Source of the DNA: Okapia johnstoni
Lineage: Eukaryota > Chordata > Mammalia > Artiodactyla > Giraffidae
Length of the DNA: 64,000 bases
Assembly: GCA_024291935.2 (NCBI GenBank)
Contig: CM044312.1
Span: forward strand, 50,226,001 to 50,290,000
Reading direction: 5' to 3'
This document shows positions 1 to 11,400 of the stretch, piece after piece. Both the position numbers and the translations under genes were made by a program. The notes under the pieces were generated by a model. The model was not told the DNA's origin, did no database searches, and saw only the letters and a program-made list of their open reading frames with translations. Every line of letters begins with the position of its first letter. Positions within the stretch are counted from its first letter, which is position 1.

Positions 1-115
1 CAAACAGACTAAAAGCATTGCTTCATTAAACTAACATTTGGGGGGAGGGGGAGAGAGAGTTTACACAAACAAAACATTACTTTATATCGAATTGTGATAA
101 GTGTGAAGCATAATA

Positions 116-336
116 GGGGCTTCTCAGGTGGCACAGTCCAAAGAATCTGCCTGCCAATGCAGGAGACACCAGAGACACAGTTGCCATCCCTGGATTAGGA
201 AGATTCTCTGGAGTAGAAAATGGCAACCCACTCCAGTGTTCTTGCCTGGAAGATTCCATGAACAGAGGAGCCTCGCCGGCTACAGTCCACTGGGTCAAAA
301 AAGAGTCAAACATGGCTAAGCAACCGAGCACTGAAC
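116..336 (+). mobile_element. Bov-tA SINE with 14-bp TSD
   Basis: A tRNA-Glu-derived head (GGCTTCTCAGGTGGCACAG, then an AATCTGCCTGCCAATGCAGG stem) is followed by the Bov-A body (CAACCCACTCCAGTG...GGCTACAGTCCA...). The flanks carry an identical 14-bp duplication, TGTGAAGCATAATA, at 102-115 and 337-350, which fixes both ends and shows target-primed retrotransposition. Such SINEs are non-coding RNA polymerase III transcription units that depend on LINE machinery. The short open frames across it are not genes. Confidence 0.95.
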
Positions 337-350
337 TGTGAAGCATAATA

Positions 351-2370
351 TGGAGGGATTGTTCCTTTATATCACCTGTAATGAAAATATCAGCTTATTT
401 CCCATTTATTCACATCCCTTTCTAGAAGCCACTGGACCAGTTTTCTCCAACACTCTGTCGGTGAAAGGAAATGTAACGATTTGATGCTGAGATGGGTGCA
501 ATGCTGCTATTTCACTGCCAATCCCTATGCTGAAAGTATATGCTTTACAACCTACCTAGAAAAAAAGTCCTAACTATCAGTTATGAACAGAAATGTAAGT
601 GGCCCTAGCAAGGTCTAGCAGGTCCAAGCAAGGCAGTTCTCCTGCATGGGAAAGGCTTCACTTCTATCCAGTGAAGTAACTGGCCCCAGTCCTGACCCAG
701 GTTCCATCTCAAATACAACCACAAGATAAACAGAGAATCTGTTTGGGTGGGGATAATTAATTTTTACAAAGAAAAGATTAGGTTAGATTATTATCTGCTC
801 TAAGACTCCAGGAATATTCTAGAGGAAAAGAAGATTTTTACAGTCATCAATTTCATGTTAAGGTTTTTGAGGTTTACGACCTTGTACCAATGCAACAATC
901 ACAGATGGGTACTGCTCTTTAAAGCAAATTGTGAGTCAGACCTATGAGTCTCTGACCATTATGGTTCATTATGCTGCCAAAATCAAGCCTCTGTCAAGTA
1001 GTTTTAATTCTCCAGCTCTATGAATAAGTTTGCCGAAGAAATATTTTGCATAATGGCATTAATTGCTTTGATACTGGGTTTGGGTACAAGGCTTTGATAC
1101 AAGGTTTTTTCATATAGTAACTGAGTGTAAAAACCAAACCTAACAAGAAACACAAGAAAAACCATAGAGATCAATCAATAATATTACTTTCCCCCAAATT
1201 ACTATATTAAACCTACATTAAGGACCTGGCAAGCTATTGATCCACTCGTCATAACTCTTTGCATTTCTTCCAAATAACCATATTCTTCAGTACAATTCTA
1301 ATTTTGAATCATGATGTTTGATAATCAACTTGCCTTGCCAAATGACCTGTTAAAAATATCTATACCTCTGCTCTAGGAAAGTTTCTGTTAGAAATGCTAT
1401 ATTGAATAGTTTAGATTTAAATCATTGCCCTGATTTAAACCCTGTGGAAATAATAATATGATAGTAAATAATATTGAATGCTACTCACACTCCATACATC
1501 AAAGACTGTCAAAGATATTTAGTATGGAAGGCCTTTCCAATACTAAGCCCCAGAAGATTTACAAGAGGTCAAGGTGATTAGACCTCCTTAATTAAAATGC
1601 AAATTCATCTACTGATTTATCGTATCAAACAGGCCCATGAATAACTACTGATTTTTTTAACGTGTTCATTTTCAATTTCAATGACAGATATTAATAAAAT
1701 ATGAATCAGACTCCCCCACCACACCTGTAGTTCCAGTGTCCTGGTCTCAAGTTAAGCACAACACGGACCTTTTGTGTCACACTTTTCTCCCCTTCTGGCT
1801 GCAGAGTTTCAGAAACAGAACACCTCATGACACACAAAATTTGCACCAAACTGTCAACTGAGGCAAAGCATTACTCATTTTGGTATATGTCCATACACCA
1901 TGCATGTATGCCCAGGTCAGCTCTGTAAACTCATGAAAACCCAGAGTACAGACAAGAGAGTTGTTGAGCTGGGTATGTTGCAGAGGGGACCTGGGAGTCC
2001 AATTGTCCCTCCAAAGACTGTGAGCCAGTCATTGGCGCCTCCTCACGTCCCTAGGTCTGGAGTCTCTCTGTTGTTCTGCAGCACAAAGGGGCTTGCTTCT
2101 TGTTACCTTCTCTTGCTGAAGGCTTTTCTGCTGTGTCCAGTCTGCTAAGACAGTGGCCACTAGCTTTCAACGTTTCAGGTGCTTTCCAGCTCTCAATTTT
2201 TCTGTTGATGTCTCTTTTTTTCTGTCATGTCCTCTCCTCTTCTGTTCTTGTACATTTATGTCTTCTTCATTGCTTTACTGTCACATGGAAGGGTTTTATA
2301 AAGGAGCAGATGTGAACCTAAGTATTTAATCTGCTATATTTTGCCAGAAGCCTCCACTGTACTATACATA
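351..2370. other. No gene or recognised repeat
   Basis: AT-rich sequence with no repeat I recognise. Short frames at about 1900-2315 overlap in two registers, lack homology that I recognise, and have no splice or promoter context. It may hold diverged ancient repeats that need a profile search. Confidence 0.4.
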
Positions 2371-2580
2371 CTGCTGCTGCTGCTTAGTCACTTCAGTCTG
2401 ATTCTGTGCGACTCTCTGGACTATAGCCCACCAGACTCCTCAGTCCATGGACTTCTCCAGGCAAGAATACTGGAGCAGGTTGCCATTCCCTTCTCCAGGG
2501 GACCTTCCCAACCCAGGGATTGAACCTGGGTCTGCTGCATTGCAGGCAGATTCTTTACCACTGAGCCACCAGGAAAGCCC
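2371..2580 (-). mobile_element. Bov-tA SINE (minus strand)
   Basis: Read on the minus strand this is a complete Bov-tA: the tRNA-Glu-derived head lies at the right (complement of GAGCCACCAGGAAAGCCC) and the tail at the left is a (CTG)4 run. The Bov-A body with CAGGCAAGAATACTGGAG is in between. No clean TSD is visible. Confidence 0.93.
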
Positions 2581-2994
2581 AACTATCGAGCATTCCAATT
2601 TAAAGCTATTTGGCTCAAAATGGTTAACTTTTAAGGTGAAATAGACTAAGAAAAAGTAAAGTGAATGGGATTCCTTTTCTTCTTTCCTGACCTTCTGTTT
2701 TCATGAATCAGGTTATATGCAAATAATAATCAGCAGCATTGCTGCTATGAATAAATTATATTAGGGTGGGACTTACAGATAAATCCCAAAGTTAAAATCT
2801 GAATATCTAGATAGTTACTAGTATCTTATTAAGATATTTAAAATAGGAATTAATGCTCAGACAACAAAAATCATTGAGTCATGGTGTCAGGGCATAACTC
2901 ATACAACTCTAAATACAATATAGTCAGCACAGCGACCAATATTGACGTAAAAAGACTGAGGTTGATGGAGTAAAGACTAAATGATAAGAGAGCA

Positions 2995-4045
2995 TCTCTT
3001 TCTTTCACTGGATCTTTTCCATTGCTGAACTTTTCTATTCAATTTTTCAATTCAAGTATTTCCATTGAACCTTCATCACTTCAATTTCTGCTTGGTATTT
3101 TTCTATATATGTTTTCTGTCTTTGTTGCATTTCTCTGTTCATGCACTGCTTCCCTGACCTCACTGAGAAACTTGATTACCATTATTTTGAATCCTCTATT
3201 CCAGAAAGCATGTTGCTCTGTCTCATTATGCTAGGTTTCTGGAGATTTAGCTCACTGTTTTATTTGGAACTCATTCCCATTTCTTCATTTTCCTTGACTC
3301 TCTGTGTCGGTTTCTGTGCACTACATAAAACAGCCATCTCTTCCAGTCTTGACTGATTGTGTAGTCTTGTGCAGGAGATAAACCTCTTCAACCCACACAG
3401 CCTGAGCCTCTATTCACCTCTCAAACTTTTGATCATCCAAGTGGCTTGCCGTCATTGAGGGTATGCCAAGACTCACCACTATCCCAACGTGGGGACTGCA
3501 GTCAGCACCTAGATGCAGGCTGAGCAGGAGCTAGACCCTCAGGCAGCAGCTAGGACATGACACAGTCAAACCCCTTTCAGGAAGAAACCCAGAGATGGGT
3601 GTTTTAGGCCTCTGCACTGAGCACAGATGTAGAGCCACAGTGCTATCTGCCCATTTAACAACTGCTTCTTTGTTTGCTAATAGTCCTGCAGGACTCATGA
3701 ACGCAAGCCCCAGTGACGTTCAGAGTTCTGTGATTTGGGGATCGGTCCTTCTGGCAGAAGACTTAAAAGTTGCAGTGCTAGACGTGTGGTCCACTTTGGG
3801 AGTTGGGGATTCCCTCTCAATTTCACGTGCTGTGCCAATAGTGGGGTTTATGGTGAAAGCATGTCTCAGTCTTTACTATCAGATTTGATGTGGCTATGTT
3901 CTCAGTTTCTTGATATGTAGGAATCACACAACAAGTTTCTAAATTCCTCTTAGAGGGACTTATCCATGTGTATCTGTATATTTGGTGCATGCATGGGAGA
4001 AAGGAACTCCAGAAGCTTTCTCTGTCACCATCTTACTCTGGAGTC
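2995..4045 (-). mobile_element. Ancient L1 5' region (5'UTR/ORF1 start)
   Basis: The minus-strand reading resembles the 5' leader and ORF1 start of old mammalian L1 elements. It includes the stretch around CTTTGATCATCCAAG (about 3428) and a terminal CACCATCTTACTCTGGAGTC (about 4026) that is the complement of an L1-like 5' AAGATGGTG (YY1-like) start. Open frames here (for example 3595-3888 on the plus strand) are antisense and not genes. The family call is from recall of L1M-type leaders, so the subfamily is open. Confidence 0.6.
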
Positions 4046-4144
4046 TGAATTTTGTGAAAAGTTATTCTATATTCCTCAATGGAATCAACAGAATCAATAT
4101 TGCTTCTATTGTTAGTAATTATATTTAACAATTTAATTAACCTT

Positions 4145-4375
4145 TTTGAATATTTACTTTGTATCAGCCATTATGCAAGGTATTTGATGTACATTAATTC
4201 ATTTGATTCTTATGAGATATCTATTATTAATCATCTGTTCCATAGGTGAGAAAATTGGAATTAAGAAAGGTTAATAAATAATTTGCCAAAGTTGGACAGA
4301 TGATAAGTGGTAGAACTACAGTCTGAATCCTGTCAACCTACAAAGTTCCCTTCATTATTATACTACCTTACTATG
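4145..4375 (-). mobile_element. MIR SINE (minus strand)
   Basis: The complement of a MIR core is easily read: TGTATCAGCCATTATGCAAGG (length limit aside), an ATTAATTCATTTGATTCTTA block, GGTGAGAAAATTGGAATTAAG, TTTGCCAAAGTTGGACAGATGA and AAGTGGTAGAACTACAG. MIR is an ancient, inactive tRNA-derived SINE of mammals; this copy is strongly diverged. Confidence 0.8.
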
Positions 4376-5586
4376 CTATGAAATTCCACAACATGGAAAA
4401 TGAAAAGACAGTCTACATTGATAATACTTAAGTTTTCTTTAAATACTTTCTCATAAAATATCCTTGGCCCCTCTAAATACCTCAGCCTCTTGCAAATACT
4501 TCAGATTATTTTGAGTAGACTCTATTTAACAATCTTAGGAGAATGTTCTGGAAATACCAACGGAATTGAGCTTTTAAAATAAAAACTCTCATTGCCCCAA
4601 GCAAGAATGCTTTCTGAAATTAGAGCCAGATTTTGCTTATAATTTAGTAGCCATTTTTCTCCATCATTTGCATAGTGATACAGATTTTATAGAGCTTTAA
4701 TTCTGAATTTATATTCCAAAAGTGTCAATCTGGAGGCTGTAACCCTACTAACTTTCTGTATGCCTATTTTTCTGAATGCGTATAAATGTTTATTTTCTTT
4801 AAGCAGCATATTTCAGAGGTAAAATGCATTCCAAAGGCTTTAATCTAAGCACAGGCTGTCGTAAAACTTCCCTGGCAAATCTTTCTCTTACAGTTAACCA
4901 AATTACATTTGGGTATTTGAAGCAAATGAGGATATAACAAAGTGATTTGGGTGGACAAAATGTATGAACTGCATCCTGTTTATGGAGCATTTTTACAATT
5001 GTATAGGCTGACAGCTATGCTTAGAGAAATAGTTGAAGAAGCAAATAAAATTATTCACTCAGTGGTTTATAAGCAAAAGGGGGAAATGGATGTTAATCTT
5101 CAAGATTAAAGTGTGGAGCCAAAAATGAGTTTTATTTTAAAAAATTCATTACAAAAGTCCTTGAAAGGATATAGTAAAAGACAATGTAATTGGGAAAGTG
5201 GGTCCATTATTCCAGAATTGAAAGCCTCTGTCCCTTTTTTTTCCCCTTATCTCCATATAAAGAGATTTCTGTCAGCTTGGGTGCATTTTCATCATATCCG
5301 GAGTATACATTTGGGAAGCTATTGTCTAAACATAGACCCAAATGACATATGCTTTACTGACTTGGGTAGAGATATGTCAGGGGCAGTACTCTGAGCAGCT
5401 GATGCTCAAACACAGTAGGGAGATCCAAGCAATGCGCATCAATGAGAGCCTCTAAACAGAGAAAATCTACAGGAATTTTAAACCTGAGCCCCCAAATCAA
5501 TAATTCCAGTGGCAGATGCCCTGAAATGTCCTTCTGGCTTGCGTTGAGCTGCTTTTCACTTGAACCACACAGCAGGATTCATGCAC

Positions 5587-5749
5587 AGTGGCTGTATTTT
5601 AGCTTCATTTGGAAACTTTTTAAAACCAGGGGTGCCTAGGCCCTGACCAGACTAGTTAAACTGGAATCTATTAGTGGATGGGAGGAGATGGATGAGGGGG
5701 CGCCCAAGGTGATTCTAAAGAGCAGCTAGAGTTGAGAACCACTGGTTCA
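5587..5749. mobile_element. MER5-type hAT remnant
   Basis: The right end reads CAAGGTGATTCTAAAGAGCAGC then TTGAGAACCACTGG, the terminal signature of MER5/Charlie-type non-autonomous hAT elements. The interior (GGTGCCTAGGCCCTGACCAG) fits the family's central CCTGGGCCCCACC-like part. It is diverged and its left end is uncertain. Confidence 0.6.
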
Positions 5750-5834
5750 GGGTGAGTGGCAGTCAAAATTTAATGATGGTTAATGATTATCTATTGAGCA
5801 ACATGGGAGAGGCCAGCTAGTACTCTATAAAAGC

Positions 5835-6470
5835 ATTTTTAGTTAAAAAAATTTTTATTGAGATATAGTTGATGGTACTACTATATGTTTTAAGTATACA
5901 ACATAGTGACTCACAATTTTTAAGGTCATACTCCATTTATAGTTATTAAAACCCTGTGTTATATAATATATCCTTGTAGCTCATTTTATACACATTAATT
6001 TGTACCTCTTAATCCCCCACCCCTATCTTGCCACTCTCCTCATTGGTTATCACTAGTTTGTTCTCTGTATCTGTGAGCCTGTTTTTGGTTGAATTCACTA
6101 ATTTGTTGAAAAATTTTAGATTCCACAAAGAAGTGATTTCATACAGTATATATCGCTCTGTCTGACTTATTTCAGCTGTAGCATTGTAACATAGTCTGAA
6201 ATCAGGCAGTGTGAGTCCTGCAGCTCTGTTCTTCTTTCTTGAGAGTGTTTTGGCTATTTGGGATATTCTGTGTTTCCATACAAATTTTAAAATTATTTGT
6301 TCTAGTTTTATTAAAAATGCCCTTGGTATTTTGATAGGAATTGCATTCCACCTGTCAATTGCCTTGAGTAGTATGGTCATTTCAACAATGTTAATTCTTC
6401 CAATCCATGAACACAGTATATCTTTTTACCTGTTTGTGTCATCTTCAATTTAGTATTCTATAAATTTTAA
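5835..6470 (-). mobile_element. Internally deleted L1 (ORF2 C-terminal piece + 3'UTR)
   Basis: The left part (5835-6180) is the complement of an artiodactyl-type L1 3'UTR (TTTTTATTGAGATATAGTTGA ... GTGATTTCATACAGTAT). The minus-strand frame 6380-6009 begins with L1 ORF2p C-terminal sequence: [20 protein letters not shown], then [15 protein letters not shown]. After YNAT it runs directly into 3'UTR sequence, so the last few hundred codons of ORF2 are missing. The element is dead. Confidence 0.85.
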
Positions 6471-6725
6471 ATGGCACACTGCCCATGAATAACTGAAATT
6501 ATTCTATGTCAACTATATTTATCTGTGTCTCATAGTATACTTCCAAGAAGCTTAAACACTGAAAAGTTAGAAACTTGAATGAGATTAGAAGTGGGATTTA
6601 GTCACAGCAAAGTCAAGGTGAGGTCCACCCAAGTCCAGGGCTTATTCCAAGGTACTCTCCAGGAGTAAGTCTAATAGTCTCAACTTTCTAAGGTGAATTT
6701 TTAGAGTCCAATTATTAATATTATG

Positions 6726-7319
6726 TTCAGTTCAGTCGCTCAGTCATGTCCGACTCTTTGACCCCATGAATTGCAGCACGCCAGGCCTCCCTGTCCACCA
6801 CCAACTCCTGGAGTCCACCCAAACCCATGTCCATCGAGTCAGTGATGCCATCCAACCATCTCATCCTCTGTTGTCCCCTTCTCCTCCTGCCCCCAGTCCT
6901 ACCCAGAATCAGGGTCTTTTCCAATGAGTCAACTCTTCTCATGAGGTGGCCAAAGTATTGGAGTTTCAGCTTCATCATCAGTCCTTCCAGTGAACACCCA
7001 GGATTGATCTCCTTTAGGATGGATTGATTGGATCTCCTTGCAGTCCAAGGGACTCTCAAGAGTCTTCTCCAACACCACAGTTCAAAAGCATCAATTCTAC
7101 GGCACTCAGCTTTCTTCACCATCCAACTCTCACATCCATACATGACCACTGGAAAAACCATAGCCTTGACTAGACAGACTTTTGTTGGCAAAGTAATGTC
7201 TCTGTTTTTAAATATGCTATCTAGGTTGTCCATAACCTTCCTTCCAAGGAGTAAGTGTCTTTTAATTTCATGGCTGCAATCACCATCAGCAGTGATTTTG
7301 GAGCCCCCCCAAAATATTA
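6726..7319 (-). mobile_element. 5'-truncated BovB LINE with 12-bp TSD
   Basis: BovB (RTE clade) 3' end on the minus strand. Frame 7233-6727 (168 codons) encodes the C-terminal region after the RT domain, with recognisable blocks [54 protein letters not shown] and [13 protein letters not shown]. The element is flanked by ATTAATATTATG at 6714-6725 and 7320-7331, so its ends are certain. It is a partial ORF2 with no RT core and cannot be autonomous. Confidence 0.97.
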
Positions 7320-7331
7320 ATTAATATTATG

Positions 7332-8010
7332 TAGCTCTGGTTTTAAGTCAATAGAAACCTGAATTTTAAAATCCAAGTGTGAAGGTTCTACCTTCTTGGC
7401 TAGCAGTATTTATCTGAGGGGTTTCAACAGAAGAGGCTAATACAGGGTCTCCCCCAAGTAATAAAGGCATCCATTTAATTTGCCACAAAGATGAATAGAA
7501 GGTTCCTCTGAAATTTCCCATTCTTCTTGTACCATCAGCTTTGGAATCCAACCTAAGCTACCAAAAACAGCTCACTTGTAGCCTGCAGGCATATGACTGG
7601 CACTGACAGATCCCTGCCCTGCAGCATTTCGTACAGCTTTGATCAACAAATCAATGATAGCCCCAAGTACCTGGTTCATGTAAAAAGCCTTTGCATTTCC
7701 TCCACTGATCCAGCAGCTGCTCCTTCCTTCTGGGGATCCCACTTTCATATATAGGCAGAGTTCAGAAGGAGAACATTGTAGCAGTGTCTACTCAGATGCT
7801 TTCCTCATTCAAGGAAATGGGCAGTGCTCCACGCTCTATTCTGTTGTTGAAACTAACTGGAAAGAACAAACATTGCGCTTTTCCAGGGGGAAAAGGTTGG
7901 TGCTTATGGAGACAATATGTTCCTGCTATTAAAATAATCTTAGGATCCAGAAGACTGAAGTTCAAACACAAGACTACCAACAAAGAATGAAATGAGTCAG
8001 ACTTTGTTAC
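7332..8010. other. No gene or recognised repeat
   Basis: Mixed-composition unique-looking sequence. Short frames on both strands (about 7366-7551 and 7784-7990) are unsupported by homology or context. Confidence 0.4.
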
Positions 8011-8265
8011 AGGGCTTCCCTGGTGGCTCAGTTGGTAAAGAATTCACCTCTTTATGTGGATTCTTATTTTCCGAATGTGGGAAACCTGAGTTTGATCCCT
8101 GGCTTGGGAAGATCCCCTGCAGAAGGGAAGGGCAACGCACTCCAGTATTCTGGCCTGGAGAATTCCAAGGACTATATAGTCCATGAGGTGGCAAAGAGTC
8201 AGACACGACTGAACGACTTTCAGTCAAAGAAACAGCTTTTCACTCAAAAAAAAAAAAAAAAAAAC
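8011..8265 (+). mobile_element. Bov-tA SINE with insert in the head and poly-A tail
   Basis: The head GGGCTTCCCTGGTGGCTCAG and body (AACGCACTCCAGTATTC, AAGAGTCAGACACGACTGA) identify Bov-tA. Between the head's CACCTC and the AATGTGGGAAACC arm there are roughly 20 extra bases compared with other copies in this window. An A-run (8247-8265) follows a short spacer after the body. TSDs are not evident. Confidence 0.9.
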
Positions 8266-9817
8266 CACAACAAAATAAAAGAGGAACCTTTTGCGTTCTA
8301 ACAGAAATTATCATATTAGAAGAAACAGTTTGAGGATGACACAAATGAATAGCACCCAAGAATGAATTTTACTTTTTCAAGGCACGTGAACATGTGCTGT
8401 GCCATTTTATGCTTTCCCATGGTATGGGAAGAAAGAAGAGAGTTGTCTGAAGAAGGCTAAGTGCTACCTCTCAGGTCTCTACCAGGAATCTCCATATACT
8501 TATATCCTCTGGTAGCCACAGTGCTAAGATAGCATCAAACGTAGAACTTGCCAATTCAAAAACTGCTTTTCAGAGCATGAAAAGGAATGTTATATTTGAT
8601 GTACAACTCTTCTGTAAGAGTTATATGAATTTCAAAAATGATTTAATTTTTTAAAATACACTAACTATAATAAAATATTTTGGGTATAGAGCTCTAAGCT
8701 CCATAGCCTTAGTTCACTAACAATGCTTTTATTGATAGGTATAATTCAGATAACAACATAATAATTAATGTCATCTCTATCATTTATTCCAGTGGCACTT
8801 TTCTCTGCGTAACATGTGCTGTGTAAAGAGTCTAAGTTCACAGCACAACCTCTTTGAAATAGAAGATTTGTGATATAATAATCTCCAGAAAATTCAATTA
8901 GCACAACCAAGAAAAAATTCACACTAGCTTATAAGTTAATGACAGCTGGGTATATGGTAAAAGTGACTCACACTCAAAAGTTATCTAATTTGCAGTACAA
9001 ATGAGGAAGAACATTTTCTTCTTATGCTACCATTTTCTTAAGGGCCATGTGTGACCAGAACTTTTTCTAAGAAAAAGTCCTTTTTGTTGTTTTCAGATGA
9101 CTGATAGGCAGGCTTGACTTCCATTCTCTGTAGGATCATTGTGGGTCAGAAGATGATGAAGGTCTTATTCTACCAAAAAAAAAAAAAAAAAAAGGTCCTA
9201 CAAACACTTGACTTCAGGGGGGAAAAAACAGAAGAAAGTGAATGATAATGTTTAATTTCATTATCAAAATGCAATGATATGCTGAATTTTTAAACTAAAA
9301 ATCTTATTTCTTGAACACACATGTAAGAGTTGAAAGGTCAAGTTAATGGGTTTGTCTTATGACAAAGGCAACAAAAACTCAAGTGCTTTCTTTAATAAGA
9401 GCCAGCGAATAAAGTTATCATTGACACATGGGTCTGTAAATTTCAAAATATTGAGACATTGAAATAATGAAGAGAAAACATCCTTGGTAGATGCAAAGAA
9501 ATAAAAAGTTGCACATATTGTCACAAACTCCTTCATTTAGTTGAAATCAATACTTAAACAAAATTTTTGGCTGGCAACCCTGGGCCCTGGGCATTCTCTA
9601 ATTCTTTAACAAACCAAATCACTATTCCAAATCTGTCCCAGAACCCAAGTCCACGGCTTTAATCCATGACAGAACTTCCCTCTTACTGATTTCAGGGCAC
9701 CAGTTCACTCTCCTCTGGCTCTTGCTTTTCACACTGAAGTTCATAAACTGACTCTCAGGACAAACAAAAATACAGTAAAGCCAAGGTCAGAGAAATTCCA
9801 CTGACAGGAGAGCACAT
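8266..9817. other. No gene; poly-A tract at about 9175
   Basis: AT-rich sequence with no recognised coding or repeat content apart from an uninterrupted A-run near 9175-9193. That run lacks an upstream retrocopy that I can identify. Confidence 0.4.
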
Positions 9818-9960
9818 TCATTGATTCATTTATTTACTCACACACACCTACACTGTGGCAGGCCCAGTGCTAGGCCTTGAGCACAAATATAATGACAAAT
9901 ATGACTTAGTCTCTTGTCTCAAGGTGTTTAAAATCTGGTCAGGGACAAATAAAATGAATT
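9818..9960 (-). mobile_element. L2 3' end (minus strand)
   Basis: ATTCATTGATTCATTTATTT is followed by a CTACACTGTGGCAGGCCCAG block and a GTCTCTTGTCTCAAGGTGTTT block. Together they are the complement of the L2 LINE 3' terminus (GAATGAATGAA tail, ATAGTAGGCGCTCAATAAAT-like segment). Diverged, eutherian-age repeat. Confidence 0.65.
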
Positions 9961-10341
9961 AAAGTTAAGTCACATGTGCTAAGAGCAGTATAGACAAAAT
10001 GCTATGGTAGTCCCAAAGACAGGGACTGGGATCCTTGGTACCAAAGCCCAATTGGCTCTGGTATCTCCTACTTATCAGGGCAGAACACCTCTGTGGGACA
10101 ACTAGTAGGGAAGAAGGACAATTTTACCTGTATCAGTACCTCTGCAACATCCACAACATTTGCATAGGTTGGGGAGAGGTAGGGCCAATAAGGCCTACTG
10201 TTTCCACTTCTCACATTTTGATAGAGGGATAAGGATTTACCCCACTTCCTATAGAGGGACATAGGAGAGAATATCTCCCATTTGATATTGGCAACAACCT
10301 CTGTTCAGGCTTCAATTACTTCCAATAACTTACTTCTACAG

Positions 10342-10711
10342 AACTGATGCTTTCCAATTGTGGTGCTGGAGAAGACTCTTGAGAGTCCCTTGGACTGCAA
10401 GGAGATCAAACCAGTCAACCCTAAAGAAAATCAACCCTGAATATTCATTGGAAGGACAGATGCTGAAGCTCCAATACGTTGGCCACCTGCTGCAAAGAGC
10501 CAACTCATTGGAAAAGACCCTGATGCTTGGAAAGATTGAAAGCAATTGGAGAAGGGGGTGGTGGAGGATGAGATGGCTACATAGTGTCACTGACTTAACA
10601 GCCGGACCTGAATTTGAACAAACTGCAGGAAATAGTAGAGGAAAGAGAAGCCTAGTGAGCTTCAGTCTACAGGGTTGCAAAGGGTCAGACATGACTCAGC
10701 AACGAAACACA
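10342..10711 (+). mobile_element. Short 5'-truncated BovB with imperfect TSD
   Basis: Plus-strand BovB 3' end starting inside the C-terminal coding region ([19 protein letters not shown] is readable from about 10358) and ending at AACGAAACACA. ACTTCTACAG (10332-10341) and ACTTCCACAG (10712-10721) form a 10-bp TSD with one mismatch. The coding frame is broken in its second half. The subfamily differs from the 6.7-kb copy (CTGAATATTCATTGGAAGG instead of a GGATGTTC/GGGTGCTC type), which suggests an older insertion. Confidence 0.93.
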
Positions 10712-10721
10712 ACTTCCACAG

Positions 10722-11124
10722 TGACCATGTCCTACAGACCAGAAACTGAGATGTGTGGTGTGAAGAGGATCCACTTCTTTCAAATAAAAAACTATGCACA
10801 TTTGCATAAACAGCTTTAAAGGCCTAAAGACTAAATCACATATAGCTATATACTTGCAAATAACTTTTATTAATTAGAAATGGCTCATAAAGTTCATTGC
10901 ATGTGTTGGGACAAATCAACACCTTCAAATTACATTAATGCTAATGCTCCAAACAACTAATTAGAAGGATTGTTTCTCCTAATTCTGACAAAAGTTTAAG
11001 ATTTCTTTCCTAGAAATTTTAAATAAAAAGCAATCAGAAAGGAAACTCAACAATATGCTCTAACAAATCACATATTCATGGCACTCTAATTTCACTCCAT
11101 CCAAGACAGAACCACTGTGTACAG
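10722..11124. other. No gene or recognised repeat
   Basis: AT-rich, with nothing recognisable. Confidence 0.35.
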
Positions 11125-11400
11125 AACTAGCTTTACAAGAAATGTTGAAAGGACTTCTCTAACTGCAAAAGTAAAGACTGTAGCTAGAAACATGAAAATT
11201 ATGAAAGGAAAAATTTCACTGGTAAAGGCAAATATATATAGGTTAGAAGACAAAAATAATAAAAATCATCTATAGCTACAAAAAGTAGTTAAGGGCTACA
11301 CAACAAAAAAAGATGTAAAATATGATGTCAAAATCAGTAAACGCTGGGAGGAGGAGAGGATTAAAAATGCAGGGTTTTAAAATCCATGTGAACTTAACAG
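11125..11400 (+). mobile_element. Probable ancient L1 debris
   Basis: AGCTTTACAAGAAATGTTGA followed by an AAAGGACTTCTCTAA resembles the 'CTACAAGAAATGCTAAAGG' segment at the ORF1 end of old L1s, followed by an A-rich non-coding stretch. Diverged; the call is tentative. Confidence 0.4.

Noticed and set aside
1900..2315. Two overlapping ORFs (82 and 71 codons) as exons
   Set aside because: Different frames, no recognisable domain, no consistent splice sites or promoter.
3595..3888. 97-codon ORF as a small protein gene
   Set aside because: Lies antisense in an old L1 5' region.
6727..7233. 168-codon ORF as a host gene
   Set aside because: It is the C-terminal part of BovB, bounded by a TSD and matched by several other copies in the window.
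9175..9193. Retrocopy poly-A tail
   Set aside because: No polyadenylation signal, source sequence or TSD.
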